This document shows positions 1-6,746 of a stretch of 20,558 bases of DNA, in pieces. This DNA comes from Rhizobium leguminosarum (GTDB lineage Bacteria > Pseudomonadota > Alphaproteobacteria > Rhizobiales > Rhizobiaceae): the NCBI RefSeq assembly GCF_001652265.1, contig NZ_LWBS01000458.1, positions 1 through 20,558 of the forward strand, read 5' to 3'. A program made the position numbers and the translations under genes. The notes beneath the pieces were generated by a model. It was given only the letters and a program-made list of their open reading frames with translations. It had not been told where the DNA came from and searched no databases. Each line of letters starts with the position of its first letter. The stretch's first letter is position 1.

Positions 1-2
1 CA

Positions 3-134
3 GCCTCAAAAGCCGTCGACAAAACCCGTTCCAAACTCGCGCCCAGAACACAAACCAGCAATCCGCCAATCCGCTTGAGTTTCTTTAGAACGAAAGACTT
101 CGTCGCCAGCAGCGCCGCCGCCCTCGTCCAGTGA
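3..134 (+). CDS. Possible 3' end of an unidentified gene (partial)
   Basis: The frame is open from the left edge to a TGA at 132-134 and gives 43 residues ending in DFVASSAAALVQ. Third-position GC is about two thirds, fairly coding-like. The opposite strand is also open over the same bases, with no ATG or GTG available and a stop just upstream, so strand is not certain. The C-terminal reading on the plus strand is slightly preferred because it needs no start codon inside the window. No family was recognised. It may equally be non-coding. Confidence 0.3.
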   Translation, partial: ASKAVDKTRSKLAPRTQTSNPPIRLSFFRTKDFVASSAAALVQ

Positions 135-237
135 GTGGGCTTATAGACCTAACAAATCCCATCGGTCAACACACCCAACCAAAGTTTTTTGACATTTTTG
201 TAACAGGTTGATTCGGCTTGTGTTTTGCTGATGGGTA

Positions 238-246
238 TTATCCACA
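238..246 (+). promoter_or_regulatory. DnaA-box-like 9-mer
   Basis: TTATCCACA matches the consensus DnaA box exactly and lies in an AT-rich non-coding stretch. Only one perfect copy is seen, with no cluster and no origin-linked gene nearby (hemE, dnaA, parAB). It is therefore a possible regulatory or chance site and not evidence of an origin. Confidence 0.35.
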
Positions 247-437
247 GGACGCGTTTTCGGAACGGATTCTTGAAAATTCCTTTACCGACTGGTCAAAAAT
301 CCATCGGAAAGTCGCTCTTAGCGACCGAAAGATAGTGAAAAAACAGGATCTTGCGCGGCTTTATGGTTAACAGAGGATTAAAGTGGCTCCAGCCGGCGAG
401 CTTTAAATTTCCGTCACACGTCAGCGACTGAGATTTC

Positions 438-462
438 GGAACCTATCACCGAGTTGGGTGTT
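438..462 (+). promoter_or_regulatory. Candidate EcfG (general stress sigma) promoter
   Basis: GGAAC at 438-442 is followed after 16 bases by TGTT at 459-462. The alphaproteobacterial EcfG consensus is GGAAC, 16-17 bases, cGTT, so the only mismatch is at the weak first position of the -10. It would start transcription around 468, about 24 bases before the ATG of the DUF883-type gene. Stress control of such small membrane proteins is plausible. Confidence 0.5.
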
Positions 463-491
463 GTCTTTCCCATTGAAGGAAGGAGACCAAC

Positions 492-830
492 ATGGCTGCC
501 AATACCGATGATATCAGAGCATCTGTCAGCAAGGACATTGCCGCACTCCAGCAGGAAGTCTCGCGCCTGCAGAAGATGATTTCCGCTCAGGGCGCCGAAG
601 CCTACTACGAAGTGCGCGGCCGCGCCGGCAAGGCTTATGATGAAGCCCTGCCCCGGGCGAAGAACGCGGTCGCCCAGATCAGGGCCGAAGGTGTCGCTGC
701 CGCCGACGCCGCCCGCGAGCATCCAACCGCAACGACCACTGCTCTGGTGCTTGCGGGCGCCATTGGCTTCCTTGCCGGATACCTGCTTTCCGGCAGCCCG
801 CAGCCGCAGCCTCGCCATTGGTGGCGCTGA
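492..830 (+). CDS. DUF883/ElaB-like small membrane-anchored protein
   Basis: This 112-residue protein has the architecture of the ElaB/YqjD/DUF883 family. Residues about 8-75 are charged, Ala-rich and probably helical or coiled-coil. A His-Pro precedes a single C-terminal membrane segment with glycine-zipper spacing (AGAIGFLAGYLLSG, about residues 88-101). A short Pro/Arg tail follows. Known relatives are C-tail-anchored inner-membrane proteins; the E. coli members bind ribosomes in stationary phase, but that role is not shown here. A strong AGGAGA ribosome-binding site lies six bases before the ATG, so the start is well supported. The EcfG-like promoter just upstream suggests induction by general stress. 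Family assignment is by pattern and the function is inferred. Confidence 0.75.
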   Translation: MAANTDDIRASVSKDIAALQQEVSRLQKMISAQGAEAYYEVRGRAGKAYDEALPRAKNAVAQIRAEGVAAADAAREHPTATTTALVLAGAIGFLAGYLLSGSPQPQPRHWWR

Positions 831-859
831 ACACGCCAATCCACCCATAAACCGGTTTT

Positions 860-899
860 TTTACGCACCCGCCGATCCGTTTTCGGCAGGGTGCGTAAA
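860..899. repeat. Long two-part inverted repeat
   Basis: Outer arms TTTACGCACCC (860-870) and GGGTGCGTAAA (889-899) pair perfectly over 11 bp. Inside them GCCGA (871-875) and TCGGC (883-887) extend the hairpin, with one unpaired base at 888. The T-run lies before the hairpin on the plus strand, so it is not a standard terminator in either direction. It could be a transcript-stabilising structure between the two small genes, or a protein-binding palindrome. Confidence 0.55.
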
Positions 900-969
900 T
901 GCTTATGTCTTACAAAAACCAATTTTTAATGTGAGCTATGGGAACATAAAAAACGAAGGGAGGACTACC

Positions 970-1176
970 ATGGAAAACAAGAGGGCCAACTGCATTATTG
1001 AAGTCAGCGTCGACAGCGCCAGTGGCCGCTATGCGGTCGGCATCATGAATATGCGCCAAGCACTCGATCTGCCGGAAATGCCTAGTCTGTCCTACACCCA
1101 TCCGGACCCGGTCAAGGCCGCCGCCGGTATCGTCGTCAGCCGTAAGGAACTGGCCGGCTTCATGGCCTGCCGCTAA
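970..1176 (+). CDS. Small protein of unknown function (68 aa)
   Basis: The gene encodes 68 residues from MENKRANCIIEVSV to MACR. A strong GGGAGGA ribosome-binding site (958-964) lies six bases before the ATG, which makes this small frame credible. A longer reading starting at 637 is possible only by running through the preceding gene in another frame, so it was not used. There is no signal peptide, membrane segment or recognisable domain. The N-terminal half looks like a short beta strand followed by a helix, and the C-terminal part has a helix-forming KELAGFMACR. It may be a rhizobial small protein of unknown role. It lies 139 bases after the DUF883-type gene with a large hairpin between them, so co-transcription is uncertain. 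Confidence 0.6.
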   Translation: MENKRANCIIEVSVDSASGRYAVGIMNMRQALDLPEMPSLSYTHPDPVKAAAGIVVSRKELAGFMACR

Positions 1177-1323
1177 GGCAGCGACACCCTATCAAGCCAT
1201 GACGGCGCTTTATCCCAAAGCGCTGAGCCTCTTTTGCCGCGGCGGTTATTCCCTCTCATTTTTAATTTGCCTTGCTGGCATCCTTACGCCGTTCATGCCA
1301 AGAAAGCGGCAGCAAAAGCAGGA

Positions 1324-1388
1324 CTACAGCGCCGCGCGCGTCTTTTCAGACGCGCAAACGACGCTGCAGCACATTGAATTATGCAGTA
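1324..1388. repeat. Rhizobial-type palindromic intergenic repeat, short copy
   Basis: A perfect hairpin has arms GCGCGTCT (1336-1343) and AGACGCGC (1348-1355) with a TTTC loop. The flanks CTACAGCGCC, GACGCTGCAGCAC and TTGAATT align with the longer repeat at 5825-5933. This copy lacks the second hairpin of the longer one. It ends against the AAGGA ribosome-binding site of the pseudouridine synthase gene. Confidence 0.7.
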
Positions 1389-1398
1389 AGGATGGCAG

Positions 1399-2205
1399 AT
1401 GAGGGAGCGGCGCCCACCGCACAAGGCGCGTGAGCGGACAAAGCCCGCCGACAACGCCGCGGCTAAGCGGGTTACCCTTCCTCGCGCCCTTTCCAAGCTC
1501 GGTTATTGCTCCCGCACGCAGGCCGAACGTCTGATTGTCGAAAATCGCGTTGCGGTTGACGGCCGCACCGTCAGCGATACCTCCGCATGGGTCGATCTTG
1601 CCACCGCAAGGATCAGTATCGATGGCCTCGTCATCGCTGCCGAAGCGAAAATCTATCTGATGCTTAACAAGCCCCGCGGTCTCGTCACCACCCGTCACGA
1701 TCCCGAAGGCAGGCCGACGGTCTATGATTGCCTCAGGGACTTCGACATCCCGCATCTCTCTCCGGTCGGCCGGCTCGACAAGGCGAGCGAGGGCCTGCTG
1801 CTTTTCACCAACGACACCGAATTCGCCCAGATCCTGCTCGATCCGGTCACGCATGTGACGAAGACTTATCATGTCCAGATCGACCGCATCATGGAGGATG
1901 AGGACATTGCCGCCATGACATCGGGCATCCGCCACGATGGCGAGTTGCTGACGGCGACCGCCGCGCGGCGCCTGCGCCAAGGCGACAGGAATTCATGGAT
2001 CGAGGTCGAGCTTGACGAGGGCCGCAACCGCCAGATCCGCCGCATGCTGGAGGCGCTGGGAACTGAATGCATGCGCCTCGTGCGCGTCGCAATCGGCGGG
2101 CTCGAACTCGGCGAACTGCCAAAAGGCGCCGTGCGTGCGCTGAGCGAACCGGAATTGCAAGCGCTGCGCCGGAGAACCGGCATGGAAAGGACGAGACGCA
2201 ATTGA
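1399..2205 (+). CDS. RsuA/RluB-family pseudouridine synthase
   Basis: This 268-residue enzyme converts a specific uridine in rRNA to pseudouridine in the cytoplasm. A basic N-terminal tail of about 25 residues precedes an S4 RNA-binding domain (about residues 26-75, LPRALSKLGYCSRTQAERLI). The catalytic domain carries the family motif GRLDKASEGLLLFTND at 124-139, with Asp127 as the expected catalytic residue. The later EGRNRQIRRMLEALG is also typical. Without a search I cannot say whether the target is 16S (RsuA) or 23S (RluB/E/F). The start is supported by AAGGA at 1388-1392. Its stop overlaps the possible TTG start of the next gene, which implies an operon. Confidence 0.88.
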   Translation: MRERRPPHKARERTKPADNAAAKRVTLPRALSKLGYCSRTQAERLIVENRVAVDGRTVSDTSAWVDLATARISIDGLVIAAEAKIYLMLNKPRGLVTTRHDPEGRPTVYDCLRDFDIPHLSPVGRLDKASEGLLLFTNDTEFAQILLDPVTHVTKTYHVQIDRIMEDEDIAAMTSGIRHDGELLTATAARRLRQGDRNSWIEVELDEGRNRQIRRMLEALGTECMRLVRVAIGGLELGELPKGAVRALSEPELQALRRRTGMERTRRN

Positions 2206-2219
2206 CTGCTGCGACGGAG

Positions 2220-2906
2220 ATGGCGCCGCACGATTTCTGGCAGGAGCTTCACCCGCCCGGCACCTTTGCCGGCAATGGGGAATTTACCTCCTTCTATGTC
2301 GCCGTGCTCGAAGACGGCCGTCAGCTTTGCCTGCCGATCCGTGTGCTGGCGGATGGCGATCACGCCCTCGCCTCGCTGATCGTCAACCAGGCAAGCTTCG
2401 CCGTGCTCGATGCGCTCGCCGAAAGCCTTGCCGAAAAGATCAGCTCCATGCGCATCGATGTCATCGCCGGCATGCCAACACTCGGCCTGACGCTGGCCGC
2501 CGCCGTGGCGCAGAAGCTCGGCCATAGCCGCTACGTTCCGCTCGGCACCTCGCGTAAATTCTGGTATCGCGACGAGCTCTCCGTTGCCCTGTCTTCAATC
2601 ACCACGCCGACACAGCAGAAACGCCTCTATATCGATCCGCGCATGTTGCCGCTGCTTGAGGGACGGCGCGTCGCACTCATCGATGACGTCATTTCCAGCG
2701 GCGCCTCGATCGTCGCCGGTCTTCATCTGCTGACAGGCTGCGGCATCGAACCCCTCGTCATCGGAGCGGCCATGCTGCAATCGGAGCGCTGGCGCGAAAG
2801 CCTGACAGCTGCCGGGCCGCAATGGATCGCGCGCACCGTCGGCGTCTTCGCAACCCCCATGCTGGAGCGAAACGCCATGGGCCGGTGGCAGGCACCACCA
2901 GCCTGA
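2220..2906 (+). CDS. Phosphoribosyltransferase-family protein
   Basis: With the ATG at 2220 the protein has 228 residues. The type I PRTase PRPP-binding signature VALIDDVISSGAS lies at 151-163 (hydrophobic strand, two acidic residues, SSGAS loop). Upstream, a VIAGMPTLGLTLAAAVA segment (81-97) matches the region before the flexible hood in adenine/xanthine-type PRTases. It probably links PRPP to a base or acts as a PRPP-dependent regulator; the substrate cannot be read from sequence. The frame is open from 2067, but that part is the shadow of the preceding gene. A TTG at 2202 overlaps the previous stop as TTGA and has GGAAAGGA (2184-2191) at reasonable spacing, whereas the ATG has GGAG directly against it. 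The true start may therefore be 2202, adding six residues. Confidence 0.78.
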   Translation: MAPHDFWQELHPPGTFAGNGEFTSFYVAVLEDGRQLCLPIRVLADGDHALASLIVNQASFAVLDALAESLAEKISSMRIDVIAGMPTLGLTLAAAVAQKLGHSRYVPLGTSRKFWYRDELSVALSSITTPTQQKRLYIDPRMLPLLEGRRVALIDDVISSGASIVAGLHLLTGCGIEPLVIGAAMLQSERWRESLTAAGPQWIARTVGVFATPMLERNAMGRWQAPPA

Positions 2907-2994
2907 CGCGAGATATGAGGATTGTAAGCGCCTCTGTACAGCGCATGAGGAACGATTACAGTCCCGCCTGATCGATGAAACAACGGACCCGCCC

Positions 2995-4737
2995 ATGTCG
3001 TTCGAGCAAGCATCCCTGCTGATCCTTCTGCTGGCGATGCTCATTCTCTTCTCGCTCGATCGCATCCGCATCGAGGTGGTCTCGATCGCCGGCCTGCTTG
3101 CCGGCTATGCGCTCGGCCTTTATCCCGCCGATCGGATCTTCACGGGCTTCGCAAGTCCCGTCGTCATCACTGTCGTCGAGATCCTGCTGATCGTCCAGGT
3201 GCTGGCGCGCGCCAGGCTCTTCGACAGTCTCGCCGCCCGTTTCGCGGCCGCAAGACCCTCGGACTTCACCGTCATCGCCGGCACTTCCGCGCTCGCCGGC
3301 TTCATGTCCATCTTCATGAACAATATCGGCGCCTTTGCAATCACCTTGCCGGTCGCGCTACGCCTCGGCACAGTCCTGACGATCCCCCGCCGCCAGTTCG
3401 TCATGCCGGTCTCGTTCGCGGCCCTGCTCGGCGGCCTCGTTTCGCTGATCGGCACGCCGGCCAACCTGCTCGTCAGCGATGCGCTCGCCAAGGCGACCGG
3501 AACCGGCTTTCGCTTCTTCGATTTCGCCTTTGTCGGCCTGCCGGTCGCAATCGCTGGCATTCTGCTCATCGCCTTACGCGTGCAGCGCCTGTTTCCGGAA
3601 CCCGACGAAACACCAGCAACGATCTCTCCGGCGGCGCGCCGCATCGTCGTCGAGCGTCGCATCCCTGACGTCTCGCCGCTGATCGGCGCAAGGCTTTCCG
3701 ATTGCCCGGCACGGTTCGCCATCAAGCCGTACGCGCTGATCCGCGACGACAACTTTGCATTCGGCCCACACGACCAGTTGGTGATCGAACCCGGCGACGT
3801 ACTGCTTGCCGAGGGCGCCGATGCGACCTTTGCCGATCTTGCCGCCACACAGGCGCTGACGGCCGATGCCCACGCGCTTGGTCTGCAGCCGGATTTCACC
3901 CGTATCGAAGCTGTGGTCATGCCGGAAAGCACGCTGGTCGGTTCGCGCGTCCGCTCGCTTGAAGTCTTCCATTCTCGCGGCGTTGCTGTCACCGCTCTTT
4001 CCATGCGCGCGCCGCGCATCGAGGGCCGCTTCCTCGACCTGCAATTGTCAATCGGCGATATATTGATGCTCGAGGGGCGGCGCGCGGCGATTGCCGAAGG
4101 GCTGGAGGAAAGCGAGTGCCTGCCGCTCGCCTCGACAGCACCGGCCGAACCGGCTCTCTTCTCCTGGCGGCCCTTCGCGCTCTTTGCCTGCGGCGTCGCC
4201 GCCTCCGCGGCCGGCCTGCGGCCCGACGTCGCTTTTGCCGGCGTCGTGCTTGTGCTCGCCCTGCTCAATCACCTCAACATCCGCCAGGCGATGGCCGATC
4301 TCAATTGGCCGATCATCATCATGCTCGCGGCAATGATCCCGATCGGCCAGGCGGTGGCGAGCACCGGAGCGGCCGAGACTATCGCCGGCTGGCTGAGCCT
4401 CGTCGTACCGATCATCCATCCGCTCATCGGCATCGCCCTCATCCTCTTCCTCGCCATGGCGTTGACGCCTTTCGTCAACAACGCGACGGTCGCAATCGTC
4501 CTGACCCCGATCGCACTTGAATTCGCAAGAGCCGGCCGGCATCCGCCTGACGCTTATCTGATCGCGGTCGCCGCCGGTGCGTCGCTCGATTTCCTGACGC
4601 CCTTCGGCCATCACAACAACACGCTGGCAATGGGGATCGGCGGCTACCGCTTCGGCGATTTCCTGCGCGCCGGCTGGCCGCTTGCCGTCACAAGTTACGG
4701 CCTCGCCCTGCTTCTTACCGCTCTGTTCTGGCTGTGA
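2995..4737 (+). CDS. SLC13/DASS-type permease with two RCK_C (TrkA-C) domains
   Basis: This 580-residue inner-membrane transporter is built as two membrane halves around a soluble middle. The first half (about 5-195) has NN at 109-110 and the GTPAN motif at 153-157. Residues about 210-375 form two consecutive TrkA-C/RCK_C domains, a usual insertion in bacterial members. The second half (about 385-580) has TPFVNNATVAI (NN at 495-496) and FGHHNN at 537-542. The paired NN and following motifs are the inverted-repeat substrate/Na+ sites of the family. Known relatives carry dicarboxylates or sulfate, often with sodium; the substrate here is not determinable. The ribosome-binding site is weak. It lies 88 bases after the PRTase gene and may belong to the same transcript. 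Confidence 0.85.
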   Translation: MSFEQASLLILLLAMLILFSLDRIRIEVVSIAGLLAGYALGLYPADRIFTGFASPVVITVVEILLIVQVLARARLFDSLAARFAAARPSDFTVIAGTSALAGFMSIFMNNIGAFAITLPVALRLGTVLTIPRRQFVMPVSFAALLGGLVSLIGTPANLLVSDALAKATGTGFRFFDFAFVGLPVAIAGILLIALRVQRLFPEPDETPATISPAARRIVVERRIPDVSPLIGARLSDCPARFAIKPYALIRDDNFAFGPHDQLVIEPGDVLLAEGADATFADLAATQALTADAHALGLQPDFTRIEAVVMPESTLVGSRVRSLEVFHSRGVAVTALSMRAPRIEGRFLDLQLSIGDILMLEGRRAAIAEGLEESECLPLASTAPAEPALFSWRPFALFACGVAASAAGLRPDVAFAGVVLVLALLNHLNIRQAMADLNWPIIIMLAAMIPIGQAVASTGAAETIAGWLSLVVPIIHPLIGIALILFLAMALTPFVNNATVAIVLTPIALEFARAGRHPPDAYLIAVAAGASLDFLTPFGHHNNTLAMGIGGYRFGDFLRAGWPLAVTSYGLALLLTALFWL

Positions 4738-4753
4738 GGCGATACCCGATCGG

Positions 4754-4780
4754 CTTGACTTCCCCAGCAATGAAACTAGA
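4754..4780 (+). promoter_or_regulatory. Candidate housekeeping promoter of purC
   Basis: CTTGAC at 4754-4759 is followed after 16 bases by CTAGAG at 4776-4781. This is close to the alphaproteobacterial sigma-70 pattern CTTGAC, 17 bases, CTATAT. It would give a leader of roughly 30 bases before the GTG start. Confidence 0.4.
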
Positions 4781-4821
4781 GCAGGAAGTCTTCACCCAAT
4801 AATTAAGGACAGTCGAGCGCC

Positions 4822-5766
4822 GTGCGAATTCTCTCTGAAGCCCATTTCCCGGAATTGCCGAACTATTACCGCGGCAAGGTGCGCGAGAATTACGATCTTC
4901 CGGACGGACGGCGCATTATTATCAGCACCGACCGGCTGAGCGCTTTCGACCGCATCCTCACCTGCATCCCTTATAAGGGCCAGGTGCTGACACAGACGGC
5001 GCGCTACTGGTTCGAGGCGACGAAGGACATCTGCCCGAACCACGTTCTCGACTATCCCGATGCGAATGTCGTCATCGGCAAGCGGCTCGACATCTTACCT
5101 GTCGAGGTCGTCGTGCGCGGTTATCTCGCCGGCACCACCGGCACCTCGATCCTAACGCTTTATAAAAAGGGCGAACGCGAGATGTACGGCATGCGTCTGC
5201 CCCACGGCATGCGCGACAACCAGATCCTGCCGGAACCCGTCATCACGCCGACCAGCAAGGAATTCGACGGCGGTCACGACGAACCGCTGACGCCGGCCGA
5301 AATCGTCACGCGTGGCCTTCTCACGAAAGAGCAATGGCAGACGCTGTCGACATATGCGCTCGCCCTCTTTGCCCGCGGCCAGGAGATGGCGGCGAGAAAC
5401 GGCCTGATCCTGGTCGATACCAAATACGAGTTCGGCACCGACGGTGATGGCAACATTATCCTAGCCGACGAGATCCACACGCCGGACAGCAGCCGCTACT
5501 GGCTTGCCGAAAGCTATCCGGCAAGCTTTGCCGCCGGAAAACGCCCGGAAAGTTTCGACAAGGATTTCGTCCGCGCCTGGGTGGCGGAGCGTTGCGATCC
5601 CTATAAGGACGAGATCCCGGAAATCCCCGCCAAACTGATCGAGCAGACCTCGGCCGTCTACATCAAAGCCTACGAGGCGATCACCGGTGAGCGTTTTGTT
5701 CCAGACAACAGCGGCGTGACGCCGCTTGCCCGTGTCCGAACCAACCTCGCCCGCTATTTCCCTTGA
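4822..5766 (+). CDS. purC: Phosphoribosylaminoimidazole-succinocarboxamide synthase (long form)
   Basis: This 314-residue enzyme joins CAIR and aspartate with ATP to give SAICAR in de novo purine synthesis. Recognisable parts are [12 protein letters not shown] near the N terminus (18-29), [16 protein letters not shown] (92-107), [11 protein letters not shown] (195-205), DE at 216-217 and DSSRYW (222-227). At about 310 residues it belongs to the longer ADE1-like class, not the ~240-residue bacterial form. Rhizobia commonly carry a short purC beside purSQL, so this may be the second copy (known pattern, not verified here). The start is GTG, with AAGGA about 12 bases upstream; the N terminus fits the family. 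It stands alone on its transcript between a permease and the efflux locus. Confidence 0.93.
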   Translation: MRILSEAHFPELPNYYRGKVRENYDLPDGRRIIISTDRLSAFDRILTCIPYKGQVLTQTARYWFEATKDICPNHVLDYPDANVVIGKRLDILPVEVVVRGYLAGTTGTSILTLYKKGEREMYGMRLPHGMRDNQILPEPVITPTSKEFDGGHDEPLTPAEIVTRGLLTKEQWQTLSTYALALFARGQEMAARNGLILVDTKYEFGTDGDGNIILADEIHTPDSSRYWLAESYPASFAAGKRPESFDKDFVRAWVAERCDPYKDEIPEIPAKLIEQTSAVYIKAYEAITGERFVPDNSGVTPLARVRTNLARYFP

Positions 5767-5776
5767 AAAGACGAAT

Positions 5777-5817
5777 GCGAAGGCCGCCAAGCCGTTCACC
5801 GGCTTGCGGCGTTTCGC
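5777..5817 (+). terminator. Possible terminator hairpin after purC
   Basis: Arms GCCGCCAAGCCG (5783-5794) and CGGCTTGCGGC (5800-5810) pair with one bulged C, and GCGAA (5777-5781) with TTCGC (5813-5817) extends the stem. No T-run follows, so it is a strong structure but only a weak match to an intrinsic terminator. Confidence 0.4.
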
Positions 5818-5824
5818 CCAATCG

Positions 5825-5933
5825 CGCTAGAGCGCCGCGCGTCCGACAGGACGCGCTAAGGACGCTTTATCACTTTGAATTGGCGCATAATCCTTTCCGA
5901 AAATCGATTCCGATTTTCGGGGTAATGCGCTAG
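5825..5933. repeat. Rhizobial-type mosaic palindromic repeat, full copy
   Basis: The element is bounded at both ends by GCGCTAG. Hairpin one is GCGCGTCC (5837-5844), loop GACA, GGACGCGC (5849-5856). Hairpin two is CCGAAAATCG (5897-5906), loop ATTC, CGATTTTCGG (5911-5920), inside outer arms GCGCAT (5883-5888) and ATGCGC (5925-5930). The left part aligns with the copy at 1324-1388. It resembles the mosaic intergenic elements known from rhizobia. Confidence 0.75.
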
Positions 5934-5976
5934 CATTGCCAAAAAGGGGTATCGGGCTCAGCCCGGCGGGGAACAA

Positions 5977-6579
5977 ATGGCAAGAAGGCCAAGACGCAAG
6001 GCCGAGGAAACGCGGGAAGACATTCTCTCCATGGCGGAGATGCTGTTTCGCGAGCGGGGCTTCGTTGCGGTGTCGATCGCCGATATCGCCGGCGCGCTCC
6101 ACATGTCGCCCGCCAATGTCTTCAAGCATTTCCGTTCCAAGGTCGCGCTGGTCGATGCGATCGCCGGACGCCATCTCGACGATGCCGCCGAGCGCTTCGC
6201 CGCCTTCGATGAGAAGCTGCCGCCAAAGGAACAACTGCTCCGCTTCATCCTGCGCCTGCTGGAAAGCCACCTGCAGGACATCCAGAAGAACCCTTATATC
6301 TTCGAAATGGTGCTTTCGACGATCGAAGCCAAACTCGAGGCCGGCAATCGCTATCGCGCCCGCATCGAGGTGAAGCTCGGCGAGATCATCCGCGAAGGCA
6401 TGGCGGAGGGAAGTTATCATTGCCGCGATCCCGAGAGCGCGGCGCGTACCGTTGCAGACGTCCTGGCCTGCGTGCTGCACCCTGTCCTGATCGCTCGCGA
6501 CGACAAGGAGACCCTTGTGCACCGCGCTGAAAAAATCGTGTGTTTCGTCGATGCCGCACTGCAAAATAGCGCTTGCTAA
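5977..6579 (+). CDS. TetR-family transcriptional regulator of the efflux operon
   Basis: This 200-residue regulator has a basic N terminus and a TetR_N helix-turn-helix at about 33-54 (VSIADIAGALHMSPANVFKHF). An all-helical ligand-binding domain of low conservation follows. It lies directly upstream of and in line with the adaptor, pump and outer-membrane genes, as in the ameR/ameABC locus of Agrobacterium, so repression of the pump relieved by a pump substrate is the natural inference. GGGGAA lies just before the ATG, after a small hairpin (CGGGC 5953-5957, GCCCG 5961-5965). Palindromes at 5921-5940 and 6595-6610 are candidate operators for its own promoter and for the pump genes. Family call is firm; ligand unknown. 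Confidence 0.9.
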   Translation: MARRPRRKAEETREDILSMAEMLFRERGFVAVSIADIAGALHMSPANVFKHFRSKVALVDAIAGRHLDDAAERFAAFDEKLPPKEQLLRFILRLLESHLQDIQKNPYIFEMVLSTIEAKLEAGNRYRARIEVKLGEIIREGMAEGSYHCRDPESAARTVADVLACVLHPVLIARDDKETLVHRAEKIVCFVDAALQNSAC

Positions 6580-6594
6580 GTGATGATTGCTGAA

Positions 6595-6610
6595 TTACGT
6601 CACTTCGTAA
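6595..6610. promoter_or_regulatory. Candidate TetR operator upstream of the efflux genes
   Basis: TTACG (6595-6599) and CGTAA (6606-6610) form an inverted repeat with a six-base spacer. It lies in the gap between the regulator stop and the adaptor start, about 137 bases before the ATG. TetR proteins usually bind short palindromes of this size. No second copy was found in the window. Confidence 0.35.
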
Positions 6611-6746
6611 AGCTTTTGTTAAATTCGGATAACGGCATTTGAAACCAAACCAATCCTGACGCTTATACAAGCCTGTGCTCGGCCCAGCCGAGCGCTGGAC
6701 TGAGCGCGTAGATTGAATGGCGAATGCCACCGCACAGGAATTCAGC

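Larger units (their letters stand above)
135..491. other. Intergenic region with no gene
   Basis: This stretch is more AT-rich than its surroundings and contains no convincing ORF. It holds a DnaA-box-like 9-mer at 238-246, two GANTC (CcrM-type) sites, a small hairpin (GTCGCT at 311-316, AGCGAC at 320-325) and an EcfG-type promoter candidate at 438-462. Nothing else could be assigned. Confidence 0.6.

Noticed and set aside
135..491. Possible chromosome origin
   Set aside because: There is only one perfect DnaA box, no box cluster, and none of the usual neighbours such as hemE, dnaA or parAB.
860..899. Intrinsic terminator
   Set aside because: The T-run precedes the hairpin on the plus strand, and the minus-strand hairpin is followed by A residues, so neither direction fits.
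637..969. Long upstream extension of the 68-residue small protein
   Set aside because: The extension is the shadow of the DUF883-like gene in another frame plus the hairpin region; the ATG at 970 has a strong ribosome-binding site.
1199..1402. 67-residue plus-strand ORF
   Set aside because: It runs through the palindromic repeat, has no ribosome-binding site or domain, and ends across the start of the pseudouridine synthase gene.
3120..4268. Long minus-strand ORF inside the SLC13 permease gene
   Set aside because: It is a Ser/Arg/Ala-rich antisense shadow of a conserved membrane protein gene.
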